Source: Psychrobacter sp. WY6 (GTDB taxonomy: Bacteria; Pseudomonadota; Gammaproteobacteria; Pseudomonadales; Moraxellaceae). From it: a stretch of 64,000 bases of DNA. Below, in pieces: positions 30,133 to 40,036 of the stretch. Below the pieces are notes generated by a model, which was not told the origin of the DNA, ran no database searches, and saw only the letters and a program-made list of their open reading frames with translations. Location of the stretch: the NCBI RefSeq assembly GCF_018448495.1, contig NZ_CP049902.1, positions 496,001 through 560,000 on the forward strand, given 5' to 3'. Within the stretch, counting starts at the first letter, position 1, and every line of letters begins with the position of its first letter. Made by a program: the position numbers and the translations under genes.

Positions 30133-30154
30133 GTTGGTCTATTTGTTGGTCTAT
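30133..30154 (+). repeat. Right pair of GTTGGTCTAT sites
   Basis: Two exact copies at 30133-30142 and 30145-30154, 12 bases apart, as at 3601-3622. They lie 59 bases from the right core repeat. Bases 29920-30213 hold no gene I can support. Confidence 0.6.
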
Positions 30155-30213
30155 ATATCCAATATTATTTTTATAACCATTTAAATCAATGCCTTACATT
30201 TAGTGTTTGACTT

Positions 30214-30235
30214 CCTCCTTCACCGCCAATCTTAT
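30214..30235 (+). repeat. attR: right 22-bp core repeat of the genomic island
   Basis: Exact copy of 3441-3462. The flanking sequence lacks the rest of a tRNA gene, as expected for the distal end of an element integrated in a tRNA 3' end. Confidence 0.88.
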
Positions 30236-30398
30236 TCTGCTTAATCAAAGCCTCTAGCTTTTCCCATCTGTTCAAACAACTCCGAAATACCTTTTAATCC
30301 AAAACACTTTCTGAAATTTTTTAATTACAAGCCTCTTTTTGGCTTAATCTATTTGCCTATGTCATTTTGTAACCTTTTATTTATTACATTCCTCTCGC

Positions 30399-31123
30399 TT
30401 ACGCCCCTCCCGCACCTTTACTTGATGTTTCGCTATTTTCTACCAACATCGCCGCAGCCGTTTTTTTGAGTATCGCCCACTGCTCATCGTCGACATAGAT
30501 GCCTTCTTTCCATGCGCGCTGATGCGTTTCAAATAGCTCATCTGTCGATATTTTATAATTGAAATGCTGTATGTCCTGTTCAATATCAAAATTTTGGGTC
30601 GCAATTTCAATAATCATATCATTGGTATTGTAATTGGCTTGTGCTTGGTCAAAAAAGTATAAATCAGGATACACAAACCTTGATTTAACGTAAATAATGT
30701 ATGCTTGGGCACAGAGCCATTGTCCCATTTAGCCAAACAAGCAAAGCCTTTGGCAGCCAGCTCCACCAGCTCACTATAAGCCAACCAGCGGTTATGACAG
30801 TTCTGTAAATAAATATGAAAATGCGCCAAATCACCCATTTTTTCCAGAGCATAGTCAATGATAGTCGGCAAGTGACAAGCCAAGCTGCTACCATGCAAAT
30901 CTAAACGAATAGCGCCGTCTTCTTGATAGACGATATCGATTGGCGTATCGTGCTCGGTTAAAATATACGGACTGGCATTATTAAAGTGTCTGATACCGTC
31001 CAAGCCCGCCATCTGTAGCTCAGCGACCATAGTAGCAATCACATCCGCTTCGCCTACTTCACGGTGCATCCCAGTAAAGGCTTTGTGTACTATCGTCACA
31101 ATTTCATTATGCGATACGATCAT
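30399..31123 (-). CDS. DUF3726-like protein (one frame shift)
   Basis: About 240 residues. The start at 31123 lies inside the end of the upstream gene (17-base overlap). The opening MIVSHNEIVTIVHKAFTGM, followed by EVGEADVIATMVAELQMAGL, has the pattern of DUF3726, a family found in catabolic clusters. One base is missing near 30660; beyond it the frame reads KSRFVYPDLYFFDQAQANYN and runs to 30399. Function unknown. Last gene of the leftward cluster that begins at the RidA gene. Confidence 0.6.
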
Positions 31124-32846
31124 GAGTCAAACCTCCCTGCTCTTTCGATAAATTGGGTAATAAAGGAAACAGCCACTCATCACTATGCACTTCTGCAAAC
31201 AAAGGCGCACCTTGAAACAAGGTGATCCGCACCCAGCGATCTGATCTGGGATCGAACTTGGTGGCACCAAACATCGATAATTTACACCGTAACAGGTGCA
31301 TGGGTAATGCGGTTTTATGCAAGACATTCATCTGAATATCGCCCAGTGGCTTATGTCCCATTGTCCAAACGCGGCGCGCAATCGAGCGATATTTTGGATG
31401 ATTTAAGATGAATTCTGAAATGAGCTGCTGTGGATCGGTGGGTTTCAACGCGAGATACAGCTTATTTGCTTGCCGTGCGATGTCTAATGCAAGCTCACGA
31501 TCAGCACCCGGTTCTTGCCCGCGCACGCCCATCCTTGGCTCTTCTTTATCCACCGAGCGATACCAAAACCAATGGCTATTATCGGGCTGGCTAAAATCAA
31601 TATTAATCACCCACTGATAATATCGCTCTAATACATCGATTAAATCTTGGATCACCTTGCCTTTCGGTAGCGACAGCGTTTCATCGGCATTTATTTTTTC
31701 TTGAAACGCATCGACACGCTCAGGATAAAGCTCCATCAAGCAAGAGATAATCACTTCTTGGCTCTCAAGGCTTAGATGATGGTGAGCTTGTAAGAACTCT
31801 GCCCATGTACTGTATTGATTAATGGTTACCATCAAATTATTTTGTAATACGGCTAATTCTGCAACGACCGCTTCATTGAGTTTGATTTGCGACTCATTGA
31901 TGGTAACAATCTCGCTAAAATGCTGAATAGCACGTTTGATTAAACTGGCAAAATATGCGGTTTTTTTGGGTTCAATCTGGCAGATCAGTGTTACTTGCAA
32001 CGCTTCTTCACGGGTAGTTAGCCATTGATCGACGACACAAGGATGGTTGATTAGATACGGTGCCATGCCCAGACCGGTGGCGTTACCAACTCCCAAGTAA
32101 CGCTTAATCTCTGGATGCAGCACAGCGGCGTTGCTACCGCCTTTTTGCTTTGCCAAATAATCGACCCAATCTAAGCTAAACTCACGCAGCAAATACACGG
32201 CACACATCTGCGCGCGAAACGATTGGTCAAAGTCCTCGCTGTGATCTAACGGTTTGAAGTCATAAATACCAAACTTACCATTGCCATAGACGGCAGTAGT
32301 GCGCAATATATAACCCACTTGCGCGAGTATATCTAAATCTGGTTGCTGACCAATGGCGAGTGAGCTAACGATATGATCAAAGACCCGTACGCTCTTATTT
32401 GCTCGTGCCAGCACCATCACCATATTAGAGTTGCGACCTGCTTCTTGCAGTGGTACATTGGCTTGTAGATTATCCAGTAATTCCTCACTTATCTCACCAA
32501 AGACCAGACCAAAGGTCACATCCCATTTTTGGGCAATCACCCTATCATTACGCTCTTCATCAGCCAGCTCATTACAAAACACCACCAGATGATACAGATG
32601 CTCTGGGGTATTGAGGCGATAAATAACCGTGCCATAGCCTTGCTCATCCAAATCCCACAAATGGGTACTGAGCGTCCATTGCTCTCTATCAATCTTACGC
32701 AGTAACGTGCGCACAAAGCTAATGCGAGTTTGGTGCATCGCGCCCAACCTTTCTGCATTCATAATCACGTCACGAGTACGAAAGTCAGTGCTCAGTTGAG
32801 GCGGCTTGACATTAATTCTTTCATTATTTGCATGAATCATATTCAT
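31107..32846 (-). CDS. Conserved-looking hypothetical protein, 579 residues
   Basis: Intact. No signal peptide or membrane segment, and no motif I can name. Its N-terminal third is mixed alpha/beta (WTLSTHLWDLDEQGYGTVIY), the middle is helical, and near the C-terminus it carries ARRVWTMGHKPLGDIQMNVL. It is translationally coupled to the DUF3726-like gene by a 17-base overlap, so the two probably act together in the pathway served by the BCCT carrier and the dehydrogenase. Function not assigned. Confidence 0.7.
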   Translation of the reverse strand: MNMIHANNERINVKPPQLSTDFRTRDVIMNAERLGAMHQTRISFVRTLLRKIDREQWTLSTHLWDLDEQGYGTVIYRLNTPEHLYHLVVFCNELADEERNDRVIAQKWDVTFGLVFGEISEELLDNLQANVPLQEAGRNSNMVMVLARANKSVRVFDHIVSSLAIGQQPDLDILAQVGYILRTTAVYGNGKFGIYDFKPLDHSEDFDQSFRAQMCAVYLLREFSLDWVDYLAKQKGGSNAAVLHPEIKRYLGVGNATGLGMAPYLINHPCVVDQWLTTREEALQVTLICQIEPKKTAYFASLIKRAIQHFSEIVTINESQIKLNEAVVAELAVLQNNLMVTINQYSTWAEFLQAHHHLSLESQEVIISCLMELYPERVDAFQEKINADETLSLPKGKVIQDLIDVLERYYQWVINIDFSQPDNSHWFWYRSVDKEEPRMGVRGQEPGADRELALDIARQANKLYLALKPTDPQQLISEFILNHPKYRSIARRVWTMGHKPLGDIQMNVLHKTALPMHLLRCKLSMFGATKFDPRSDRWVRITLFQGAPLFAEVHSDEWLFPLLPNLSKEQGGLTHDRIA

Positions 32847-32972
32847 AATTTCACTACCTTACCTAATATATTGAGCCAGCAGCTTTGTTAATAATGCCAA
32901 TGATGATATCTATTGGTAAATAAGTATTCAGCCGTTTTTAGGATCGTTGTTTTGACCTTGACCGTTTGGTAG

Positions 32973-34658
32973 TCAATCAGTTTTTTGAGTAAGCTTTTCC
33001 TTAGCGAGCTTTTCTTCGCTAATTTTATGTCTTACCTCTACCTGATTAGGTCGATACAAGTCTTGCTCTCGCGCCATTTGCTGGGCAATTTGTGGCCCGT
33101 TCCATAGCGATGGCAGCAGGATAAAGGAGACAGGCACAGCGGTAATCACGATAAAAGACTGCAATGCTGTCACGCCACCTGAACCAAGCGAGATTAAAAC
33201 AATCGCTGTCACCCCCATCATAATGCCCCAAAAGGTACGAATCATGGCGTTTGGCTCACGCTCGCCACTGATGACCACACTGATGGTATAGGTCATCGAA
33301 TCACCTGTCGTGACGATAAAAACGGTGGTTAAAATTAGAAATAATATCGAGGTAATTAAAGGAAAGGGTAATTGCTGGGTAACGGCTAATAGTGCACCAG
33401 GTAAGTTAAAGCCTTCAAATGCGCTACTGACACTGCCCGGATTGGCAATCTCAAACGCCAGACCCGAACCACCAACGACGGTGAACCAAAAGCAAGTAAC
33501 GAGTGGCGCAATGATACAAACCGTGGTAATCAATTGACGAATCGTACGACCACGTGAGATACGAGCGATAAAGATAGCCATCATTGGGCCATAACCTAAG
33601 AACCAACCCCAAAAGAACACGGTCCAACCGCCAAGCCAGCCTTCATCACCGCGAAAAGTGGCCAGTGGAATAAAGTTATCGACCATCGTGCCGACACCTT
33701 GAATATAACCATTGACGATAAAATTGGTCGGTCCAAATATCAAAATAAAGACCATCAGCGCAACTGCCAATATGACATTGAAGCGGCTGAGCAATTGCAT
33801 GCCTCGAGCAAGACCACTGATCGCTGATAAGGTATAAAGCCCAATCGCGAATATGATAATGATAAGCTGGGTGGCAAAAGTATCAGGAATACCAAACAAG
33901 GTATTGAGTGCATAGCTGGTCTGTAGACCCAGAAAACCGATAGGACCAATCGTACCAGCGGCAACGGCAACGATACAACAAGCATCGATAATCGCGCCCG
34001 TTTGACCCGTGAGTACGCGCTCACCAAACATAGGATAAAGAAGTGTGCGAGGTTTCAGCGGCAAGCCTTTGTCATAATGCAAATGCATGACCACAATCGC
34101 GGTCAAACTACCGACAATCGACCACGCCAAAAATCCCCAATGCATAAAAGATTGTGATAAGGCGTTAAATGCTCGTTGTTGCAAGTCTGGTGACTCACCG
34201 TATAAAGGAGGCGCTGACACGAAATGAGCAATAGGTTCTGCCGCCGCCCAAAAAACCCCACCGCCAGCCAACAATGTACAAAACAGGATGGCCATCCACT
34301 TGAAATTGTCCATTTCAGGCTTTGGTAAGTTGCCCAAAATAACACGACCCGTGCGACCTGCACCAACCGCTAAAGCGATGACGAAAGTAGCAAGAAGCAG
34401 AATTTGCCAAAAAGGGCCAAAGATATTGGCTGACCATTTAAAACCAACATCCACAATCGTTGCTAACTGTGCTTCTGCAAAAATCGCCATGAGCACAAAA
34501 ATCGTAATAAACCCGCCACTATACCAAAAGGCAGGGTTTTTTAGCCCCAACGCATCAATATCGGCAGCAGCTGGTACAGCGCTGATCTTATCCGCTGTGC
34601 TATTGGCAGCGTTTGAGCGTCCTTGCTCACCTTGGTTAAGTCCTTTTAAATCGGCCAT
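32973..34658 (-). CDS. BCCT family transporter
   Basis: 561 residues, intact. Inner-membrane carrier of the betaine/choline/carnitine family with about twelve hydrophobic segments after an unusually long polar N-terminus (about 40 residues, AADKISAVPAAADIDALGL). Family marks are the GGGVFWAAAEPIAHF helix and the FFWGWFLGYGPMMAIFIARI stretch with SRGRT. The tryptophan-rich TM8 segment departs from the usual WxxxYWxWW of betaine carriers, so the substrate may differ. The C-terminal tail is short, suggesting uptake for catabolism and not osmosensing. It lies in a leftward cluster with an aldehyde dehydrogenase and a dipeptidase-type hydrolase. Confidence 0.9.
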   Translation of the reverse strand: MADLKGLNQGEQGRSNAANSTADKISAVPAAADIDALGLKNPAFWYSGGFITIFVLMAIFAEAQLATIVDVGFKWSANIFGPFWQILLLATFVIALAVGAGRTGRVILGNLPKPEMDNFKWMAILFCTLLAGGGVFWAAAEPIAHFVSAPPLYGESPDLQQRAFNALSQSFMHWGFLAWSIVGSLTAIVVMHLHYDKGLPLKPRTLLYPMFGERVLTGQTGAIIDACCIVAVAAGTIGPIGFLGLQTSYALNTLFGIPDTFATQLIIIIFAIGLYTLSAISGLARGMQLLSRFNVILAVALMVFILIFGPTNFIVNGYIQGVGTMVDNFIPLATFRGDEGWLGGWTVFFWGWFLGYGPMMAIFIARISRGRTIRQLITTVCIIAPLVTCFWFTVVGGSGLAFEIANPGSVSSAFEGFNLPGALLAVTQQLPFPLITSILFLILTTVFIVTTGDSMTYTISVVISGEREPNAMIRTFWGIMMGVTAIVLISLGSGGVTALQSFIVITAVPVSFILLPSLWNGPQIAQQMAREQDLYRPNQVEVRHKISEEKLAKEKLTQKTD

Positions 34659-34746
34659 GATGTGGCTCCATATGCTAGGCTAATGTTGCGTTTTAAATCA
34701 GAGGTATCGCAATGAGGATATAACCAGATAGCCTCATCATATTATT

Positions 34747-34806
34747 TACTTCAAAGCTACTTACTTCAAAGCTATGTATTTCAAAACTGTCTATTTCAAA
34801 TAGCTG
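34747..34806. repeat. Four imperfect 15-bp tandem units upstream of the BCCT gene
   Basis: Units begin TACTTCAAAGC or TATTTCAAA at 34747, 34762, 34777 and 34792; the first two are almost identical and the rest degenerate. They lie between the dipeptidase gene and the BCCT gene and may be a regulatory or slippage repeat. Confidence 0.6.
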
Positions 34807-34882
34807 TGCGCTATAAAACGTCTGTCGTCTTATAGCGATTTTTAGCGATGACTTGCTAGAATTATCTTTTAGGAATGAGCCT

Positions 34883-35868
34883 TTAGGCTAAAGGCTTTAA
34901 ACCACTCTCAAGGAAATCAAACCAGTTTTGACCGATGACTTTTCCAGCATCGCTTTCATTAAAGCCATGTTTGAGTAGACCGTTATAGATATTTTCCATA
35001 CCGTCCTTGCCAGCAAACCATGGCAAGGTATCTGGCCAACCTGAATTATTGGCATTGCCTTCACCATAATCCATCGCTTTTGACCAGCGCCCATTACGCA
35101 TCCACTCAAGCACGGCTTGCGGTTGATTGAGACACAAGTCACTACCAATGGATAAATGCTCGACGCCATATTTGTCAGCACAATTAGCAATCATCGTACA
35201 GAAGTCATCAAGCGTACAGTCACTACCATTTGGTAAATGAAACGGATATAAGCTGAAACCTAACAACCCGCCTGCTTGGGTCAAGGCACTGATAACCGTA
35301 TCTGATTTATTACGCAGGGCATCGTGTGCTGTGGTTGGATTGGCATGACTGATACATATCGGGCGCGATGATGCTTCTATCGCCTCAAGCGTTGAACGTT
35401 CTGCGCTGTGCGACATGTCAATAATCATACCGACACGGTTCATCTCAGCGATGGCCTGCTGACCAAATCGGGTAATGCCGCTGTCATTCTGCTCATAACA
35501 ACCAGTGGCTAGTAAGCTCTGGTTGTTGTAAGTCAGCTGCATAATCAATAAACCCAAACGGCGCATTACGCTGATTAGTCCGATTTCATCATCGATTGGT
35601 GAGCAGTTTTGCGCGCCAAAGAAGATGCCAACTTTACCCTGCTCTTTTGCCATCTTGATATCAGCAACTGAGTACACTGGCAAGATAAGATCTGAGTTTT
35701 GCTCAAAGCGTGCATGCCACTCGCTAAAGCGGGTCATGGTCTGACGGGCATCTTCGTGATAGACCAAAGTGGCATGTACCGCATTGATACCACTGGCTTG
35801 TAGCATCTTAAAGTCACGATCCAATGGCTATACTGTAATCCGTCAATGACGATATGGTCTTGGTACAT
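34883..35868 (-). CDS. Membrane-dipeptidase-like (M19) hydrolase (N-terminal frame shift)
   Basis: About 328 residues. The start is ATG 35868 (MYQDHIVIDGLQYS); one base is off near 35826, after which LDRDFKMLQASGINAVHATL continues to 34883. M19 fold features are IGLISVMRRLGLLIMQLTYN, GMIIDMSHSAERSTLEAIE, ICISHANP and LSIGSDL. It lacks the HxD at the N-terminus of true renal dipeptidase (VIDGLQ instead), like the variant found with dimethylglycine genes in Pseudomonas. Zinc ligands from IDMSH and ISHANP are present. True substrate unknown; peptidase activity should not be assumed. Confidence 0.78.
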
Positions 35869-35974
35869 ATCAATTCCCTTTAATACTTTTATCGGTAGCC
35901 GCTATCATTAGCGATTGAGCGCGTTTTAGCACAGTATCGCTTCGATAGCGGCGAGTATGCTTGTTAAGACATTT

Positions 35975-37451
35975 TTAGTACGCTTTTTGATAAGCGGTCT
36001 TCACGATGGTATAGAACTCTTTGGCATATTGACCTTGCTCACGCGGGCCAAAGCTTGACTGTTTACGGCCACCAAATGGTACGTGGTAGTCGGTTCCTGC
36101 AGTCGCTAGATTGACCATAACGCAACCTGCTTGCACTTGCTCTTTGAACATCGCACTACTACGCAAGCTTTGGGTGATGATGCCGCCCGTCAGACCAAAA
36201 CGCGTGTCATTGGTCATGGCAATCGCTTCGTCCAAATCCTTGACACGCATCACACAAGCTAACGGAGCAAACACCTCTTCTTGGTTGATATCCCAGCTGT
36301 TGTCCGTCTCGGTAAATAACGTCGGCGACATATAGTAGCCGTCATGTGGCATCTCTAACCGCTCACCACCAAAGGCTAAATTGGCACCTGATTGCTTGGC
36401 CTTTTCGATCCAGTCCATGTTTGATGCCAGTTGTTTATCATCGACGACAGGTCCCATAAAAATACCGTCATCAAGCGCATGTCCGACCTTTAAGGTTTTC
36501 ATTTTGGCAATCACACCTTCGACAAAGGCGTCATGAATACTATCCATGACGATGAGACGAGGAGGAAGCGGTACATTTTTGTCCCGAACCGCCAAACGCA
36601 CCAGCCACTGCCGCATCGATAGCAACTTGCAAATCGGCATCGTCAGCGATAACCAAGGCGTTTTTGCTGCCCATCTCAAGCTGACAACGAATAAAGTTCG
36701 GTGCCGTCGCAGCAGCGACCTTGCGACCTGTTGGTACAGAACCGGTAAAGCTAACGGCATCGATATCTGTAGAATTGATGAGTGCATCACCGACTGACGA
36801 GCCGCCACCCAGTAGCAGGTTGAATGTGCCTTCTGGCATGCCTTGACGGTGGATAATCTCAGCAAATGCCACTGCACTAGCAGGCGTTAAATTCGCAGGC
36901 TTCCAGATAACACTGTTACCAAATGCTAACGCTGGCGCGATTTTCCATACAGCAGTTGCAGTTGGAAAGTTCCAAGGAGAGATAATTGCGACCACACCGA
37001 CAGCTTCACGGGTGACTTCGACTTTGACCCCAGGACGTACTGAGTCAGCAAGGTCGCCCATTTGACGTAAGACTTCAGCGGCATAATAATGAAAGAACTG
37101 ACCAGCACGATAAATCTCACCGCGACCTTCCGCAAACGGCTTGCCTTCTTCAAGAGACAACAGTGTACCTAGCTCATCACAGCGAGCAATCATTTCATCG
37201 CCAATCGCTTGTAGGATAGACTGCTTTTTTTCTAAAGGAGTCGCTTCCCATTTTGGCTGAGCGTGACGCGCCGCTGCAATAGCGTCTTTGACTTGATCGC
37301 CACTGGCCTGTGCGAACTCACCGATAGTGTCAGTGATATCAGATGGGTTAATATTGGCAATGGTATCGATGCCCGCTTGCCACTCACCATTGATATAAAG
37401 TGATTTGGTTGGGTCTTGCTGCAATATCTGTTGGGCGGTATGGGCTGACAT
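35975..37451 (-). CDS. NAD(P)-dependent aldehyde dehydrogenase, KGSADH-like (one frame shift)
   Basis: Oxidises an aldehyde to the acid. From ATG 37451: IISPWNFPTATAVWKIAPAL (about 147-166), IWKPANLTPAS, SFTGSVPTGRKV, LEMGSKNALVI with the general-base Glu, and the catalytic Cys in GSGQKCTASS (about 290). One extra base near 36552 then shifts the frame; the rest (RLIVMDSIHDAFVEGV onward, with NQEEVFAPLA and DYHVPFGGRKQSSFGPREQG) reads to 35975. About 491 residues in all. The C-terminal box matches alpha-ketoglutaric-semialdehyde dehydrogenases more than betaine-aldehyde enzymes; substrate is not fixed by sequence alone. Confidence 0.86.
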
Positions 37452-37499
37452 AAGAGCTTCCTTGATAAAGTATTAAAAGATGGAATATTAAAATTAGTT

Positions 37500-37888
37500 T
37501 TAAGGCACAGCGGCATATACAACCAGCTCAACCAGCATTTCTTCACGAGCCAGTCCTGCTATCACGAGCGCTGCCCGATTTGGATAGGGTGCTTCAAAGT
37601 ATTCAGCATAAACTTGATTGACGGTTTTTAGATAGTCGCGATCGGTCACATAGATCATGACTTGTAGCACCGAATCCATGCCAACATTGGCACATTCTAA
37701 TGTGTGCTTCAGATTATCTAGCGTTTGACGGGTTTGCGCTTCGATACCACCTGCAACCACGTCACCATTTTCATCAATAGGAATCTGCGCAGTGTACAAC
37801 GTACCATTGCTGGTGATTGCCCATTCTAAAGGGGCTTTAGACGCATAAAGTGAGGTTTTGATGGCTTGTTTGGTTGAATGGTCGTCAT
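37500..37888 (-). CDS. RidA family enamine/imine deaminase (N-terminal frame shift)
   Basis: About 129 residues. ATG 37888 begins MTTIQP; one A is missing from the AAA run near 37868, after which QAIKTSLYASKAPLEWAITS runs on to 37500. Family marks are YTAQIPIDENGDVV, GIEAQTRQTLDNLK and the end YFEAPYPNRAALVIAGLA with EMLVELVVYA. RidA hydrolyses reactive enamine/imine intermediates, or is a catabolic deaminase in such clusters. It is the first gene of the leftward cluster and faces the LysR gene across 151 bases. Confidence 0.82.
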
Positions 37889-37985
37889 GTCGTCATATCC
37901 TTTGATCAATGATTGGGCAGCGATTGCTATAGAGTTATCCTACCCAAGTACTAACGATAAATCTAACTAATTAAATTTAGAATAT

Positions 37986-38002
37986 GATAGATTTAATCTA
38001 TC
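37986..38002. promoter_or_regulatory. 17-bp palindrome, probable LysR operator
   Basis: GATAGAT-TTA-ATCTATC is a perfect palindrome with the T-N11-A form bound by LysR regulators. It lies between the divergent RidA and LysR genes, 37 bases before the latter. Confidence 0.65.
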
Positions 38003-38039
38003 GTTTAGAATAAATCATTGAACAATAGCCTTGGATGGT

Positions 38040-38951
38040 ATGGATATGAAGCTACAGCAACTGCGACATTTTTTATGCGTGGTAGAGGAAGGTGGCTTTC
38101 GGGCGGCGGCGGATCGCGCCAATCGCTCGCAAGCGGCGTTGTCTGCCTCGATAAAGGAATTGGAAAAAATACTAGGTCAGCGCTTATTTGAAGGAGGAAA
38201 TAAAGCAACACTCACGCCTTTTGGAGAGACTTGTTTACCCAAAATCGAGCAGTTTATGACGATTTATCAAGCGCTAAAGGATGATTTAAAAGGAGCAGCC
38301 GCTGGCGATAAAGGCAAAATAAGGATTGCAAGCGTGCCATCACTGGTGACAAAACTCTTGCCTAGCGTGTTGGTTGAATACTCCAAAAGATATCCTGATG
38401 TCGAGATTGTACTAATAGATGATAACTCTGTCGGTGTGGCCAATCGTTTATTGGCAGGTGAAATCGATTTGGCATTGGGCAACTGCACCAGTATCGATCA
38501 ATCAAATATAGATTTCACCTTGCTCATATCTGACCCGATTGGCGTGGTCTGCTTAAAAAGCAATTCGTTAAATCAACCAATAAAACCTTCAAGAAACCAT
38601 CAAAAAACAGGGCTTAAATGGCAACAACTGATGACCCAGCCTTTTATCTATAATGGCACTTGCCGATTGCTCGAAAACACCCCAGCCGAGGTACTCAACC
38701 GTAATGCGCGTTACACGGTCGAGAATATTACTTCCTTATTTTCATTATTACGCAATGATCTTGGCATCACCACCCTACCCAAGCTCGCCTTTCCATCGAA
38801 TGAGCCAGAATTGGTATGGCTCGACTTACTTGAACCTGCCTTAGACAGACAAATTGGTATTTTTAAATTGGCAAATAAAACGATTTCACCGCCAGCACAA
38901 GCGTTTCATGAATTGTGCATTCAGTATGTCCAGAATCACTATATTTTATAA
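38040..38951 (+). CDS. LysR family transcription regulator
   Basis: About 303 residues, intact. N-terminal winged helix MKLQQLRHFLCVVEEGGFRA, with RANRSQAALSASIKELEKIL as recognition helices, then the substrate-binding domain (IRIASVPSLVTKLLP; LLAGEIDLALG; LSLLRNDLGITTLP). In-frame starts exist at 38031 (TTG), 38040 and 38046 (ATG); the last two are the likely ones. Divergent orientation and the palindrome at 37986 indicate control of the ridA-aldehyde dehydrogenase-dipeptidase-BCCT cluster and of itself. The inducer would be that pathway's substrate. Confidence 0.88.
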   Translation: MDMKLQQLRHFLCVVEEGGFRAAADRANRSQAALSASIKELEKILGQRLFEGGNKATLTPFGETCLPKIEQFMTIYQALKDDLKGAAAGDKGKIRIASVPSLVTKLLPSVLVEYSKRYPDVEIVLIDDNSVGVANRLLAGEIDLALGNCTSIDQSNIDFTLLISDPIGVVCLKSNSLNQPIKPSRNHQKTGLKWQQLMTQPFIYNGTCRLLENTPAEVLNRNARYTVENITSLFSLLRNDLGITTLPKLAFPSNEPELVWLDLLEPALDRQIGIFKLANKTISPPAQAFHELCIQYVQNHYIL

Positions 38952-39060
38952 AGACAGGTTAAAAAAAGGTTGAAAATGGGTTAAGACATACCTCACTACC
39001 GCCTACTTTTATAAGCCACTATCAGAAACTCCATTCACTTGAATAAAAGCGTCTTTCACT

Positions 39061-39855
39061 ATGTCTAAAGGTTTAATTTCCGTTATTCGTGGCCTCTTAT
39101 CTGTTATCGGCATCATACTTATCATCGATTGCGCTGCATTGATGGTCGTCGGTAAAGTCAACTTCGGCTCGGTTGTACCTTTTTTAGTCGGCATGGTTTT
39201 TGTCATACATGGAATGTTTTGGCATGCAATACGCAGGTTTTGCAGCCAACATTATGGCTTTAACTGCCTTTGGTATGGGTTATGGGCTGTATTTATACTT
39301 TGGTTGTTGAGCTTCGCTCTATTTATTTGGTCATTGCAACAGCAGATTGCGCTTAGCCAGCAGCCTGCACCGACAGTGGCAGCGATTATTATATTAGGCT
39401 CAGGCACGGTTGCAGGTAAGCCGACACCGACGCTCGCCAAGCGCTTGGACACCGCTGTGCCCCTTATCGAGACGCAACCAGATGCTTTGGTGATGACCAG
39501 TGGTGGCGTTGGTTTTCAGCGTACACGTAGCGAAGCCGATATTATGGCCACGTATTTGCATGAGGCACATGGCGTGCCATTCGAACGCATTTTACAAGAA
39601 GGTAAAAGTACCAGTACGGAAGAAAATCTCGCTAACAGCCGAGCGTTGTTAGAAGCAAAAGGGCTGTCTATCACTGATCCTATCGCCATCGTTACCAGTG
39701 ATTTCCATAGCATTCGCGCAGCCAGCATTGCGCGACATCAGGGCTATACACAACCGATCACCGTCGCCAGTCCCACGCCTTTATCCATTCGTTATAACGC
39801 TTGGTTTCGCGAGTATTTTGCCTTTGTCAGTGGCTGGTTGTTAGGAGAGTATTGA
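39061..39855 (+). CDS. YdcF/DUF218 family membrane protein
   Basis: 264 residues. Three N-terminal hydrophobic segments (about 7-27, 36-51, 70-95) are followed by the DUF218 domain: AAIIILGSGTVAGKPTPTLA (about 108-127), TSGGVGFQRTRSEADIMATY, EGKSTSTEENLANSRALLE and IVTSDFHSIRAASIAR. This SanA/ElyC/YdcF fold is linked to envelope functions, such as lipid-carrier metabolism for ElyC. Its exact role here is unknown. A monocistronic gene between the LysR gene and the cardiolipin synthase gene. Confidence 0.85.
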   Translation: MSKGLISVIRGLLSVIGIILIIDCAALMVVGKVNFGSVVPFLVGMVFVIHGMFWHAIRRFCSQHYGFNCLWYGLWAVFILWLLSFALFIWSLQQQIALSQQPAPTVAAIIILGSGTVAGKPTPTLAKRLDTAVPLIETQPDALVMTSGGVGFQRTRSEADIMATYLHEAHGVPFERILQEGKSTSTEENLANSRALLEAKGLSITDPIAIVTSDFHSIRAASIARHQGYTQPITVASPTPLSIRYNAWFREYFAFVSGWLLGEY

Positions 39856-40036
39856 TGGAGGTGTATACTTCACCAGCTTAAACAAGCTTAAACAAGCTTA
39901 CTGCTAAGTATCATAGCTCCAGCGTTGTCGCATTGCTGTTTTTACCAATCAAAACGGTGGTAATTTTACAGTGCGTTATAATCAGTAAGAACCGCTGATA
40001 AATACTGCAAAAAAAATAATAATGATGGAGCGCATT

